From assembly GCF_042767895.1 (NCBI RefSeq), contig NC_091564.1, forward strand, positions 27,750,452 to 27,775,451: a DNA stretch of 25,000 nt, read 5' to 3'. This document shows positions 10,901-21,265 of the stretch, one piece after another. Position numbers and translations under genes: made by a program. Under the pieces are notes generated by a model that had not been told where the DNA came from, searched no databases, and was given only the letters and a program-made list of their open reading frames with translations. Each line of letters starts with the position of its first letter. Within the stretch, counting starts at the first letter, position 1. This DNA is from Penaeus vannamei (lineage: Eukaryota; Arthropoda; Malacostraca; Decapoda; Penaeidae).

Positions 10901-13900
10901 TGACGGTGAGAGGGTGAAGGAGTGTGGTTCACGTGGCAGGGTGATGGTGAGAGGGTGAAGGAGTGTGGTTCACGTGGCAGGGTGAAGGTGAGAGGGTGAA
11001 GGAGTGTGGTTCACGTGGCAGGGTGACGGTGAGAGGGTGAAGGAGTGTGGTTCACGTGGCAGGGTGATGGTGAGAGGGTGAAGGAGTGTGGTTCACGTGG
11101 CAGGGTGACGGTGAGAGGGTGAAGGAGTGTGGTTCACGTGGCAGGGTGAAGGTGAGAGGGTGAAGGAGTGTGGTTCACGTGGCAGGGTGATGGTGAGAGG
11201 GTGAAGGAGTGTGGTTCACGTGGCAGGGTGAAGGTGAGAGGGTGAAGGAGTGTGGTTCACGTGGCAGGGTGAAGGTGAGAGGGTGAAGGAGTGTGGTTCA
11301 CGTGGCAGGGTGAAGGTGAGAGGGTGAAGGAGTGTGGTTCACGTGGCAGGGTGACGGTGAGAGGGTGAAGGAGTGTGGTTCACGTGGCAGGGTGACGGTG
11401 AGAGGGTGAAGGAGTGTGGTTCACGTGGCAGGGTGAAGGTGAGAGGGTGAAGGAGTGTGGTTCACGTGGCAGGGTGAAGGTGAGAGGGTGAAGGAGTGTG
11501 GTTCACGTGGCAGGGTGAAGGTGAGAGGGTGAAGGAGTGTGGTTCACGTGGCAGGGTGACGGTGAGAGGGTGAAGGAGTGTGGTTCACGTGGCAGGGTGA
11601 AGGTGAGAGGGTGAAGGAGTGTGGTTCACGTGGCAGGGTGACGGTGAGAGGGTGAAGGAGTGTGGTTCACGTGGCAGGGTGACGGTGAGAGGGTGAAGGA
11701 GTGTGGTTCACGTGGCAGGGTGAAGGTGAGAGGGTGAAGGAGTGTGGTTCACGTGGCAGGGTGACGGTGAGAGGGTGAAGGAGTGTGGTTCACGTGGCAG
11801 GGTGATGGTGAGAGGGTGAAGGAGTGTGGTTCACGTGGCAGGGTGACGGTGAGAGGGTGAAGGAGTGTGGTTCACGTGGCAGGGTGACGGTGAGAGGGTG
11901 AAGGAGTGTGGTTCACGTGGCAGGGTGAAGGTGAGAGGGTGAAGGAGTGTGGTTCACGTGGCAGGGTGAAGGTGAGAGGGTGAAGGAGTGTGGTTCACGT
12001 GGCAGGGTGACGGTGAGAGGGTGAAGGAGTGTGGTTCACGTGGCAGGGTGATGGTGAGAGGGTGAAGGAGTGTGGTTCACGTGGCAGGGTGACGGTGAGA
12101 GGGTGAAGGAGTGTGGTTCACGTGGCAGGGTGAAGGTGAGAGGGTGAAGGAGTGTGGTTCACGTGGCAGGGTGAAGGTGAGAGGGTGAAGGAGTGTGGTT
12201 CACGTGGCAGGGTGAAGGTGAGAGGGTGAAGGAGTGTGGTTCACGTGGCAGGGTGACGGTGAGAGGGTGAAGGAGTGTGGTTCACGTGGCAGGGTGAAGG
12301 TGAGAGGGTGAAGGAGTGTGGTTCACGTGGCAGGGTGACGGTGAGAGGGTGAAGGAGTGTGGTTCACGTGGCAGGGTGAAGGTGAGAGGGTGAAGGAGTG
12401 TGGTTCACGTGGCAGGGTGAAGGTGAGAGGGTGAAGGAGTGTGGTTCACGTGGCAGGGTGAAGGTGAGAGGGTGAAGGAGTGTGGTTCACGTGGCAGGGT
12501 GAAGGTGAGAGGGTGAAGGAGTGTGGTTCACGTGGCAGGGTGAAGGTGAGAGGGTGAAGGAGTGTGGTTCACGTGGCAGGGTGACGGTGAGAGGGTGAAG
12601 GATTTTGGTTCACGTGGCAGGGTGACGGTGAGAGGGTGAAGGAGTGTGGTTCATTTGGCAGGGTGAAGGTGAGAGGGTGAAGGAGTGTGGTTCACGTGGC
12701 AGGGTGACGGTGAGAGGGTGAAGGAGTGTGGTTCACGCGGCAGGGTGATGGTGAGAGGGTGCAGGAGTGTGGTTCACGTGGCAGGGTGACGGTGAGAGGG
12801 TGAATGAGTGTGGTTTACGTGGCAGGGTGAAGGTGAGAGGGTGAAGGAGTGTGGTTCACGTGGCAGAGTGACGGTGAGAGGGTGAAGGAGTGTGGTTCAC
12901 GTGGCAGGGTGATGGTGAGAGGGTGCAGGAGTGTGGTTCACGTGGCAGGGTGACGGTGAGAGGGTGAATGAGTGTGATTTACGTAGCAGGGTGAAGGTGA
13001 GAGGGTGAAGGAGTGTGGTTCACGTGGCAGGGTGACGGTGAGAGGGTGAAGGAGTGTGGTTCACGTGGCAGGGTGACGGTGAGAGGGTGAAGGAGTGTGG
13101 TTCACGTGGCAGGGTGAAGGTGAGAGGGTGAAGGAGTGTGGTTCACGTGGCAGGGTGACGGTGAGAGGGTGAAGGAGTGTGGTTCACGTGGCAGGGTGAT
13201 GGTGAGAGGGTGAAGGAGTGTGGTTCACGTGGCAGGGTGACGGTGAGAGGGTGAAGGAGTGTGGTTCACGTGGCAGGGTGATGGTGAGAGGGTGAAGGAG
13301 TGTGGTTCACGTGGCAGGGTGACGGTGAGAGGGTGAAGGAGTGTGGTTCACGTGGCAGGGTGAAGGTGAGAGGGTGAAGGAGTGTGGTTCACGTGGCAGG
13401 GTGATGGTGAGAGGGTGAAGGAGTGTGGTTCACGTGGCAGGGTGAAGGTGAGAGGGTGAAGGAGTGTGGTTCACGTGGCAGGGTGACGGTGAGAGGGTGA
13501 AGGAGTGTGGTTCACGTGGCAGGGTGAAGGTGAGAGGGTGAAGGAGTGTGGTTCACGTGGCAGGGTGACGGTGAGAGGGTGAAGGAGTGTGGTTCACGTG
13601 GCAGGGTGATGGTGAGAGGGTGAAGGAGTGTGGTTCACGTGGCAGGGTGAAGGTGAGAGGGTGAAGGAGTGTGGTTCACGTGGCAGGGTGATGGTGAGAG
13701 GGTGAAGGAGTGTGGTTCACGTGGCAGGGTGATGGTGAGAGGGTGAAGGAGTGTGGTTCACGTGGCAGGGTGACGGTGAGAGGGTGAAGGAGTGTGGTTC
13801 ACGTGGCAGGGTGAAGGTGAGAGGGTGAAGGAGTGTGGTTCACGTGGCAGGGTGAAGGTGAGAGGGTGAAGGAGTGTGGTTCACGTGGCAGGGTGACGGT

Positions 13901-14719
13901 GAGAGGGTGAAGGAGTGTGGTTCACGTGGCAGGGTGATGGTGAGAGGGTGAAGGAGTGTGGTTCACGTGGCAGGGTGACGGTGAGAGGGTGAAGGAGTGT
14001 GGTTCACGTGGCAGGGTGAAGGTGAGAGGGTGAAGGAGTGTGGTTCACGTGGCAGGGTGATGGTGAGAGGGTGAAGGAGTGTGGTTCACGTGGCAGGGTG
14101 ACGGTGAGAGGGTGAAGGAGTGTGGTTCACGTGGCAGGGTGATGGTGAGAGGGTGAAGGAGTGTGGTTCACGTGGCAGGGTGAAGGTGAGAGGGTGAAGG
14201 AGTGTGGTTCACGTGGCAGGGTGAAGGTGAGAGGGTGAAGGAGTGTGGTTCACGTGGCAGGGTGACGGTGAGAGGGTGAAGGAGTGTGGTTCACGTGGCA
14301 GGGTGACGGTGAGAGGGTGAAGGAGTGTGGTTCACGTGGCAGGGTGATGGTGAGAGGGTGAAGGAGTGTGGTTCACGTGGCAGGGTGACGGTGAGAGGGT
14401 GAAGGAGTGTGGTTCACGTGGCAGGGTGACGGTGAGAGGGTGAAGGAGTGTGGTTCACGTGGCAGGGTAAAGGTGAGAGGGTGAAGGAGTGTGGTTCACG
14501 TGGCAGGGTGAAGGTGAGAGGGTGAAGGAGTGTGGTTCACGTGGCAGGGTGGAGGTGAGAGGGTGAAGGAGTGTGGTTCACGTGGCAGGGTGATGGTGAG
14601 AGGGTTTACGAGTGTGGTTCACGTGGCAGGGTGAAGGTGAGAGGGTGAAGGAGTGTGGTTCACGTGGCAGGGTGACGGTGAGAGGGTGAAGGAGTGTGGT
14701 TCACGTGGCAGGGTGATGG

Positions 14720-15100
14720 TGAGAGGGTGAAGGAGTGTGGTTCACGTGGCAGGGTGACGGTGAGAGGGTGAAGGAGTGTGGTTCACGTGGCAGGGTGACG
14801 GTGAGAGGGTGAAGGAGTGTGGTTCACGTGGCAGGGTGATGGTGAGAGGGTGAAGGAGTGTGGTTCACGTGGCAGGGTGATGGTGAGAGGGTGAAGGAGT
14901 GTGGTTCACGTGGCAGGGTGACGGTGAGAGGGTGAAGGAGTGTGGTTCACTTGGCACGGTGAAGGTGAGAAGGCGAAGGAGTGTGGTTCACGTGGCAGGG
15001 TAATAGTGAGAGGGTGAAGGAGTGTGGTTTACGTGGCAGGGTGAAGGTGAGAGGGTGAAGGAGTGTGGTTCACGTGGCAGGGTGATGGTGAGAGGGTGAA
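14720..15100 (+). repeat. Intra-array duplicated block, copy 1 (partner 16,565-16,945)
   Basis: It carries three linked rare variants in consecutive units: ttcacttggcacgg at 14,946, gggtaatagtg at about 15,000, then ggtttacgtgg. The same three occur at 16,791 onward. The offset is 1,845 bp, exactly 45 units. The N-base series C-C-T-T-C immediately before also matches. A partial third copy, with gtaatag and tttacg only, lies at 18,277. It is 1,432 bp further on, which is 35 units less the 3-bp deletion near 17,927. Confidence 0.85.
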
Positions 15101-16564
15101 GGAGTGTGGTTCACGTGGCAGGGTGATGGTGAGAGGGTGAAGGAGCGTGGTTCACGTGGCAGGGTGATGGTGAAAGGGTGAAAGAGTGTGGTTCACGTGG
15201 CAGGGTGATGGTGAGAGGGTGAAGGAGTTTGGTTCACGTGGCAGGGCGACGGTGAGAGGGTGAAGGAGTGTGGTTCACGTGGCAGGGTGAAGGTGAGAGG
15301 GTGAAGGAGTGTGGTTCACGTGGAAGGGTGAAGGTGAGAGGGTGAAGGAGTGTGGTTCACGTGGCAGGGCGACGGTGAGAGGGTGAAGGACTGTGGTTCC
15401 CGTGGCAGGGCGACGGTGAGAGGGTGAAGGAGTGTGGTTCACGTGGCAGGGTGAAGGTGAGAGGGTGAAGGAGTGTGGTTCACGTGGCAGGGTGATGGTG
15501 AGAGGGTGAAGGAGTGTGGTTCACGTGGCAGGGTGACGGTGAGAGGGTGAAGGAGTGTGGTTCACGTGGCAGGGTGAAGGTGAGAGGGTGAAGGAGTGTG
15601 GTTCACGTGGCAGGGTGACGGTGAGAGGGTGAAGGAGTGTGGTTCACGTGGCAGGGTGACGGTGAGAGGGTGAAGGAGTGTGGTTCACGTGGCAGGGTGA
15701 AGGTGAGAGGGTGAAGGAGTGTGGTTCACGTAGCAGGGTGAAGGTGAGAGGGTGAAGGAGTGTGGTTCACGTGGCAGGGTGATGGTGAGAGGGTGAAGGA
15801 GTGTGGTTCCCGTGGCAGGGCGACGGTGAGAGGGTGAAGGAGTGTGGTTCACGTGGCAGGGTGACGGTGAGAGGGTGAAGGAGTGTGGTTCACGTGGCAA
15901 GGTGAAGGTGAGAGGGTGAAGGAGTTTGGTTCACACAGCAGGGTGAAGATGAGAGGGTGAAGGAGTGTGGTTCACGTGGCAGGGTGATGGTTAGAGGGTG
16001 AAGGAGTGTGGTTCACGTGGCAGGGTGATGGTGAGAGGGTGAACGAGTGTGGTTCACGTGGCAGGGTAAAAGTGAGAGGGTGAAGGAGTGTGGTTCACGT
16101 GGCAGGGTGACGGTGAGAGGGTGAAGGAGTTTGGTTCACGTGGCATGGTGATGGTGAGAGGGTGCAGGAGTGTGGTTCACGTGGCAGGGTGACGGTGAGA
16201 GGGTGAATGAGTGTGGTTCACGTGGCAGGGTGACGGTGAGAGGGTGAAGGAGTGTGGTTCACGTGGCAGGGTGATGGTGAGAGGGTGAAGGAGTGTGGTT
16301 CACGTAGCAGGGTGATGGTGAGAGGGTGAAGGAGTGTGGTTCACGTGGCAGGGTGACGGTGAGAGGGTGAAGGAGTGTGGTTCACGTGGCAGGGTGAAGG
16401 TGAGAGGGTGAAGGAGTGTGGTTCACGTGGCAGGGTGATGGTGAGAGGGTGAAGGAGTGTGGTTCACGTGGCAGGGTGACGGTGAGAGGGTGAAGGAGTG
16501 TGGTTCACGTGGCAGGGTGATGGTGAGAGGGTGAAGGAGTGTGGTTCACGTGGCAGGGTGAAGG

Positions 16565-16945
16565 TGAGAGGGTGAAGGAGTGTGGTTCACGTGGCAGGGT
16601 GACGGTGAGAGGGTGAAGGAGTGTGGTTCACGTGGCAGGGTGACGGTGAGAGGGTGAAGGAGTGTGGTTCACGTGGCAGGGTGATGGTGAGAGGGTGAAG
16701 GAGTGTGGTTCACGTGGCAGGGTGATGGTGAGAGGGTGAAGGAGTGTGGTTCACGTGGCAGGGTGACGGTGAGAGGGTGAAGGAGTGTGGTTCACTTGGC
16801 ACGGTGAAGGTGAGAGGGCGAAGGAGTGTGGTTCACGTGGCAGGGTAATAGTGAGAGGGTGAAGGAGTGTGGTTTACGTGGCAGGGTGAAGGTGAGAGGG
16901 TGAAGGAGTGTGGTTCACGTGGCAGGGTGATGGTGAGAGGGTGAA
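16565..16945 (+). repeat. Intra-array duplicated block, copy 2
   Basis: This is the partner of 14,720-15,100, with the same linked ttcacttggcacgg, gtaatag and ggtttacg variants. One base differs in the first unit: copy 1 reads gagaaggcg and copy 2 gagagggcg. Confidence 0.85.
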
Positions 16946-19900
16946 GGAGTGTGGTTCACGTGGCAGGGTGACGGTGAGAGGGTGAAGGAGTGTGGTTCAC
17001 GTAGCAGGGTGATGGTGAGAGGGTGAAGGAGTGTGGTTCACGTGGCAGGGTGACGGTGAGAGGGTGAAGGAGTGTGGTTCACGTGGCAGGGTGACGGTGA
17101 GAGGGTGAAGGAGTGTGGTTCACGTGGCAGAGTGATGGTGAGAGGGTGAAGGAGTGTGGTTCACGTGGCAGGGTGAAGGTGAGAGAGTGAAGGAGTGTGG
17201 TTCACGTGGCAGGGCGACGATGAGAGGGTGAAGGAGTGTGGTTCACGTGGCAGGGCGACGGTGAGAGGGTGAAGGAGTGTGGTTCACGTGGCAGGGTGAA
17301 GGTGAGAGGGTGAAGGAGTTTGGTTCCCGTGGCCTGGTGAAGGTGAGAGGGTGAAGGAGTGTGGTTCACGTGGCAGGGTGAAGGTGAGAGGGTGAAGGAG
17401 TGTGGTTCACGTGGCAGGGTGAAGGAGAGAGGGTGAAGGAGTGTGGTTCACGTGGCAGGGTGACGGTGAGAGGGTGAAGGAGTGTGGTTCACGTGGCAGG
17501 GTGACGGTGAGAGGGTGAAGGAGTGTGGTTCACGTGGCAGGGTGAAGGTGAGAGGGTGAAGGAGTGTGGTTCACGTGGCAGGGTGAAGGTGAGAGGGTGA
17601 AGGAGTGTTGTTCGCGTGGCAGGGTGATGGTGAGAGGGTGAAGGAGTGTGGTTCACGTGGCAGGGTGACGGTGAGAGGGTGAAGGAGTGTGGTTCACGTG
17701 GCAGGGTGACGGTGAGAGGGTGAAGGAGTGTGGTTCACGTGGCAAGGTGAAGGTGAGAGGGTGAAGGAGTTTGGTTCCTGTGGCAGGGTGAAGGTGAGAG
17801 GGTGAAGGAGTGTGGTTCACGTGGCAGGGTGATGGATAGTGGGTGAAGGAGTTTTGTTCACGTGGCAGGGTGATGGTGAGAGGGTGAAGGAGTGTGGTTC
17901 ACGTGGCAGGGTGATAGTGAGAGGGTGGAGTGTGGTTCACGTAGCAGGGTGACGATGAGAGGGTGAAGGAGTGTGGTTCACGTGGCAGGGTGATCGAGAG
18001 TGGGTGAAGGAGTGTGGTTCACGTGGCAGGGTGATGGTGAGAGGGTGAAGGAGTGTGGTTCACGTGGCAGGGTGACGGTGAGAGGGTGAAGGAGTGTGGT
18101 TCACGTGGCAGGGTGATGGTGAGAGGGTGAAGGAGTGTGGTTCACGTGGCAGGGTGATGGTGAGAGGGTGAAGGAGTGTGGTTCACGTGGCAGGATGAAG
18201 GTGAGAGGGTGAAGGAGTGTGGTTCACGTGGCAGGGTGACGGTGAGAGGGTGAAGGAGTGTGGTTCACGTGGCAGGGTAATAGTGAGAGGGTGAAGGAGT
18301 GTGGTTTACGTGGCAGGGTGAAGGAGAGAGGGTGAAGGAGTGTGGTTCACGTGGCAGGGTGAAGGAGAGAGGGTGAAGGAGTGTGGTTCACGTGGCAGGG
18401 TGACGGTGAGAGGGTGAAGGAGTGTGGTTCACGTGGCAGGGTGACGGTGAGAGGGTGAAGGAGTGTGGTTCACGTGGCAGGGTGACGGTGAGAGGGTGAA
18501 GGAGTGTGGTTCACGTGGCAGGGTGACGGTGAGAGGGTGAAGGAGTGTGGTTCACGTGGCAGGGTGATGGTGAGAGGGTGAAGGAGTGTGGTTCACGTGG
18601 CAGGGTGAAGGTGAGAGGGTGAAGGAGTGTGGTTCACGTGGCAGGGTGACGGTGAGAGGGTGAAGGAGTGTGGTTCACGTGGCAGGGTGACGGTGAGAGG
18701 GTGAAGGAGTGTGGTTCACGTGGCAGGGTGAAGGTGAGAGGGTGAAGGAGTGTGGTTCACGTGGCAGGGTGAAGGTGAGAGGGTGAAGGAGTGTGGTTCA
18801 CGTGGCAGGGTGATGGTGAGAGGGTGAAGGAGTGTGGTTCACGTGGCAGGGTGAAGGTGAGAGGGTGAAGGAGTGTGGTTCACGTGGCAGGGTGAAGGAG
18901 AGAGGGTGAAGGAGTGTGGTTCACGTGGCAGGGTGACGGTGAGAGGGTGAAGGAGTGTGGTTCACTTGGCAGGGTGACGGTGAGAGGGTGAAGGAGTGTG
19001 GTTCACGTGGCCTGGTGTAGGTGAGAGGGTGAAGGAGTGTGGTTCACGTGGCAGGGTGAAGGTGAGAGGGTGAAGGAGTGTGGTTCACGTGGCAGGGTGA
19101 TGGTGAGAGGGTGAAGGAGTGTGGTTCACGTGGCAGGGTGACGGTGAGAGGGTGAAGGAGTGTGGTTCACGTGGCAGGGTGACGGTGAGAGGGTGAAGGA
19201 GTGTGGTTCACGTGGCAGGGTGAAGGTGAGAGGGTGAAGGAGTGTGGTTCACGTGGCAGGGTGAAGGTGAGAGGGTGAAGGAGTGTGGTTCACGTGGCAG
19301 GGTGAAGGTGAGAGGGTGAAGGAGTGTGGTTCACGTGGCAGGGTGATGGTGAGAGGGTGAAGGAGTGTGGTTCACGTGGCAGGGTGACGGTGAGAGGGTG
19401 AAGGAGTGTGGTTCACGTGGCAGGGTGAAGGTGAGAGGGTGAAGGAGTGTGGTTCACGTGGCAGGGTGATGGTGAGAGGGTGAAGGAGTGTGGTTCACGT
19501 GGCAGGGTGACGGTGAGAGGGTGAAGGAGTGTGGTTCACGTGGCAGGGTGATGGTGAGAGGGTGAAGGAGTGTGGTTCACGTGGCAGGGTGAAGGTGAGA
19601 GGGTGAAGGAGTGTGGTTCACGTGGCAGGGTGACGGTGAGAGGGTGAAGGAGTGTGGTTCACGTGGCAGGGTGATGGTGAAAAGGTGAAGGAGTGTGGTT
19701 CACGTGGCAGGGTGAAGGAGAGAGGGTGAAGGAGTGTGGTTCACGTGGCAGGGTGACGGTGAGAGGGTGAAGGAGTGTGGTTCACGTGGCAGGGTGAAGG
19801 AGAGAGGGTGAAGGAGTGTGGTTCACGTGGCAGGGTGACGGTGAGAGGGTGAAGGAGTGTGGTTCACGTGGCATGATGACGGTGAGAAGGTGAAGGAGTG

Positions 19901-21265
19901 TGGTTCACGTGGCAGGGTGGAGGTGAGAGGGTGAAGGAGTGTGGTTCACGTGGCAGGGTGAAGGTGAGAGGGTGAAGGAGTGTGGTTCGCGTGGCATGGT
20001 GATGGTGAGAGGGTGAAGGAGTGTGGTTCACGTGGCAGGGTGATGGTGAGAGGGTGAAGGAGTGTGGTTCACGTGGCAGGGTGACGGTGAGAGGGTGAAG
20101 GAGTGTGGTTCACGTGATATGATGACGGTGAGAAGGTGAAGGAGTGTGTTTCACGTGGCAGGGTGGAGGTGAGAGGGTGAAGGAGTGTAGTTCACGTGGC
20201 ATGGTGATGGTGAGAGGGTGAAGGAGTGTGATTCACGTGGCAGGGTGAAGGTGAGAGTGTGAAGGAGTGTGGTTCACCTGGCAGGGTGATGGTGAGAGGG
20301 TGAAGGAGTGTGGTTCACGTGGCAGGGTGAAGGTGAGAGGGTGAAGGAGTTTAGTTCACGTGTCAGGGTGACGGTGAGAGGGTGAAGGAGTGTGGTTCAC
20401 GTGGCCGGGTGAAGGTGAGAGGGTGAAGGAGTGTGGTTCACGTGGCAGGGTGACGGTGAGAGGGTGAAGGAGTGTGGTTCACGTGGCAGGGTGATGGTGA
20501 GAGGGTGAAGGAGTGTGGTTCACGTGGCAGGGTGACGGTGAGAGGGTGAAGGAGTGTGGTTCACGTGGCAGGGTGATGGTGAGAGGGTGAAGGAGTGTGG
20601 TTCACGGGGCAGGGTGAATGTGAGAAGGTGACGGAGTGTGGTTCACGTGGCCTGGTGAAGGAGAGAGGGTGAAGGAGTGTGGTTCACGTGGCAGGGTGAA
20701 GGAGAGAGGGTGAAGGAGTGTGGTTCACGTGGCAGGGTGACGGTGAGAGGGTGAAGGAGTGTGGTTCACGTGGCAGGATGACGGTGAGAAGGTGAAGGAG
20801 TTTGGTTCACGTGGCAGGGTGAAGGTGGGAGGGTGAAGGAGTGTGGTTCACGTGGCAGGGTGATGGTGAGAGGGTGAAGGAGTGTGGTTCACGAGGCAGG
20901 GTGATGGTGAGAGGGTGAAGGAGTGTGGTTCACGTGGCAGGGTGATGGTGAGAGGGTGAAGGAGTGTGGTTCACGTGGCAGGGTGATGGTGAGAGGGTGA
21001 AGGAGTGTGGTTCACGTGGCAGGGTGATGGTGAGAGGGTGAAGGAGTGTGGTTCACGTAGCAGGGTGATGGTGAGAGGGTGAAGGAGTGTGGTTCACGTG
21101 GCAGGGTGATGGTGAGAGGGTGAAGGAGTGTGGTTCACGTGGCAGGTTGACGGTGAGAGGGTGAAGGAGTGTGGTTCACGTGGCAAGGTGAAGGTGAGAG
21201 GGTGAAGGAGTGTGGTTCACGTGGCAGGGTGAAGGTGAGAGGGTGAAGGAGTGTGGTTCACGTTG

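Larger units (their letters stand above)
5000..20590 (+). repeat. Homogenised core of the array: almost pure 41-bp units
   Basis: Nearly every unit is 41 bp and keeps ttCACGTGgc. Length exceptions are few: 27-bp units near 6,545, 8,421 and 9,681, and a 3-bp deletion near 17,927. The variable base N is mostly A up to about 9,400. C and T become common further right. Some variants are linked and recur at multiples of 41 bp. Homogeneity of this kind over 15 kb implies recent expansion or ongoing unequal exchange or gene conversion. Confidence 0.9.
2752..21265 (+). repeat. 18.5-kb tandem minisatellite array, 41-bp main unit (27-bp short form)
   Basis: This is a direct head-to-tail array of roughly 450-460 units. 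The 41-bp period was checked by stepping between repeats at many points, for example 5,041 to 5,082. In order, a unit contains gtggttCACGTGGCAG, then gggtgaN followed by ggtgagag, then ggtgaaggagt. N is A, C or T, rarely G. The second half is an internal near-duplicate: gggtgaag occurs twice, 14 bp apart. Loss of one copy gives the 27-bp form. The unit has about 21 G to 3 C on the plus strand. It is not coding: 41 is not a multiple of three, and TGA codons recur on both strands, so frames close within about three units. Open frames survive only where 27-bp units cluster or where TTCCCG variants remove the minus-strand TGA. I know of no named satellite family that I can match it to. Confidence 0.98.

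Noticed and set aside
15685..15900. Minus-strand Pro/Ser/His-rich frame in the array core
   Set aside because: It exists because TTCCCG and TAGCAG variants remove the recurrent minus-strand TGA for a few units. The frame shifts every 41 bp and is not conserved between units.
2752..21265. CRISPR array
   Set aside because: Direct repeats are contiguous, with no unique spacers of constant length between them. The window is clearly eukaryotic, with no cas genes.
2752..21265. Telomeric or subtelomeric repeat
   Set aside because: The unit does not match TTAGG, TTAGGG or related telomere repeats, and unique DNA plus a retroelement flank both sides.
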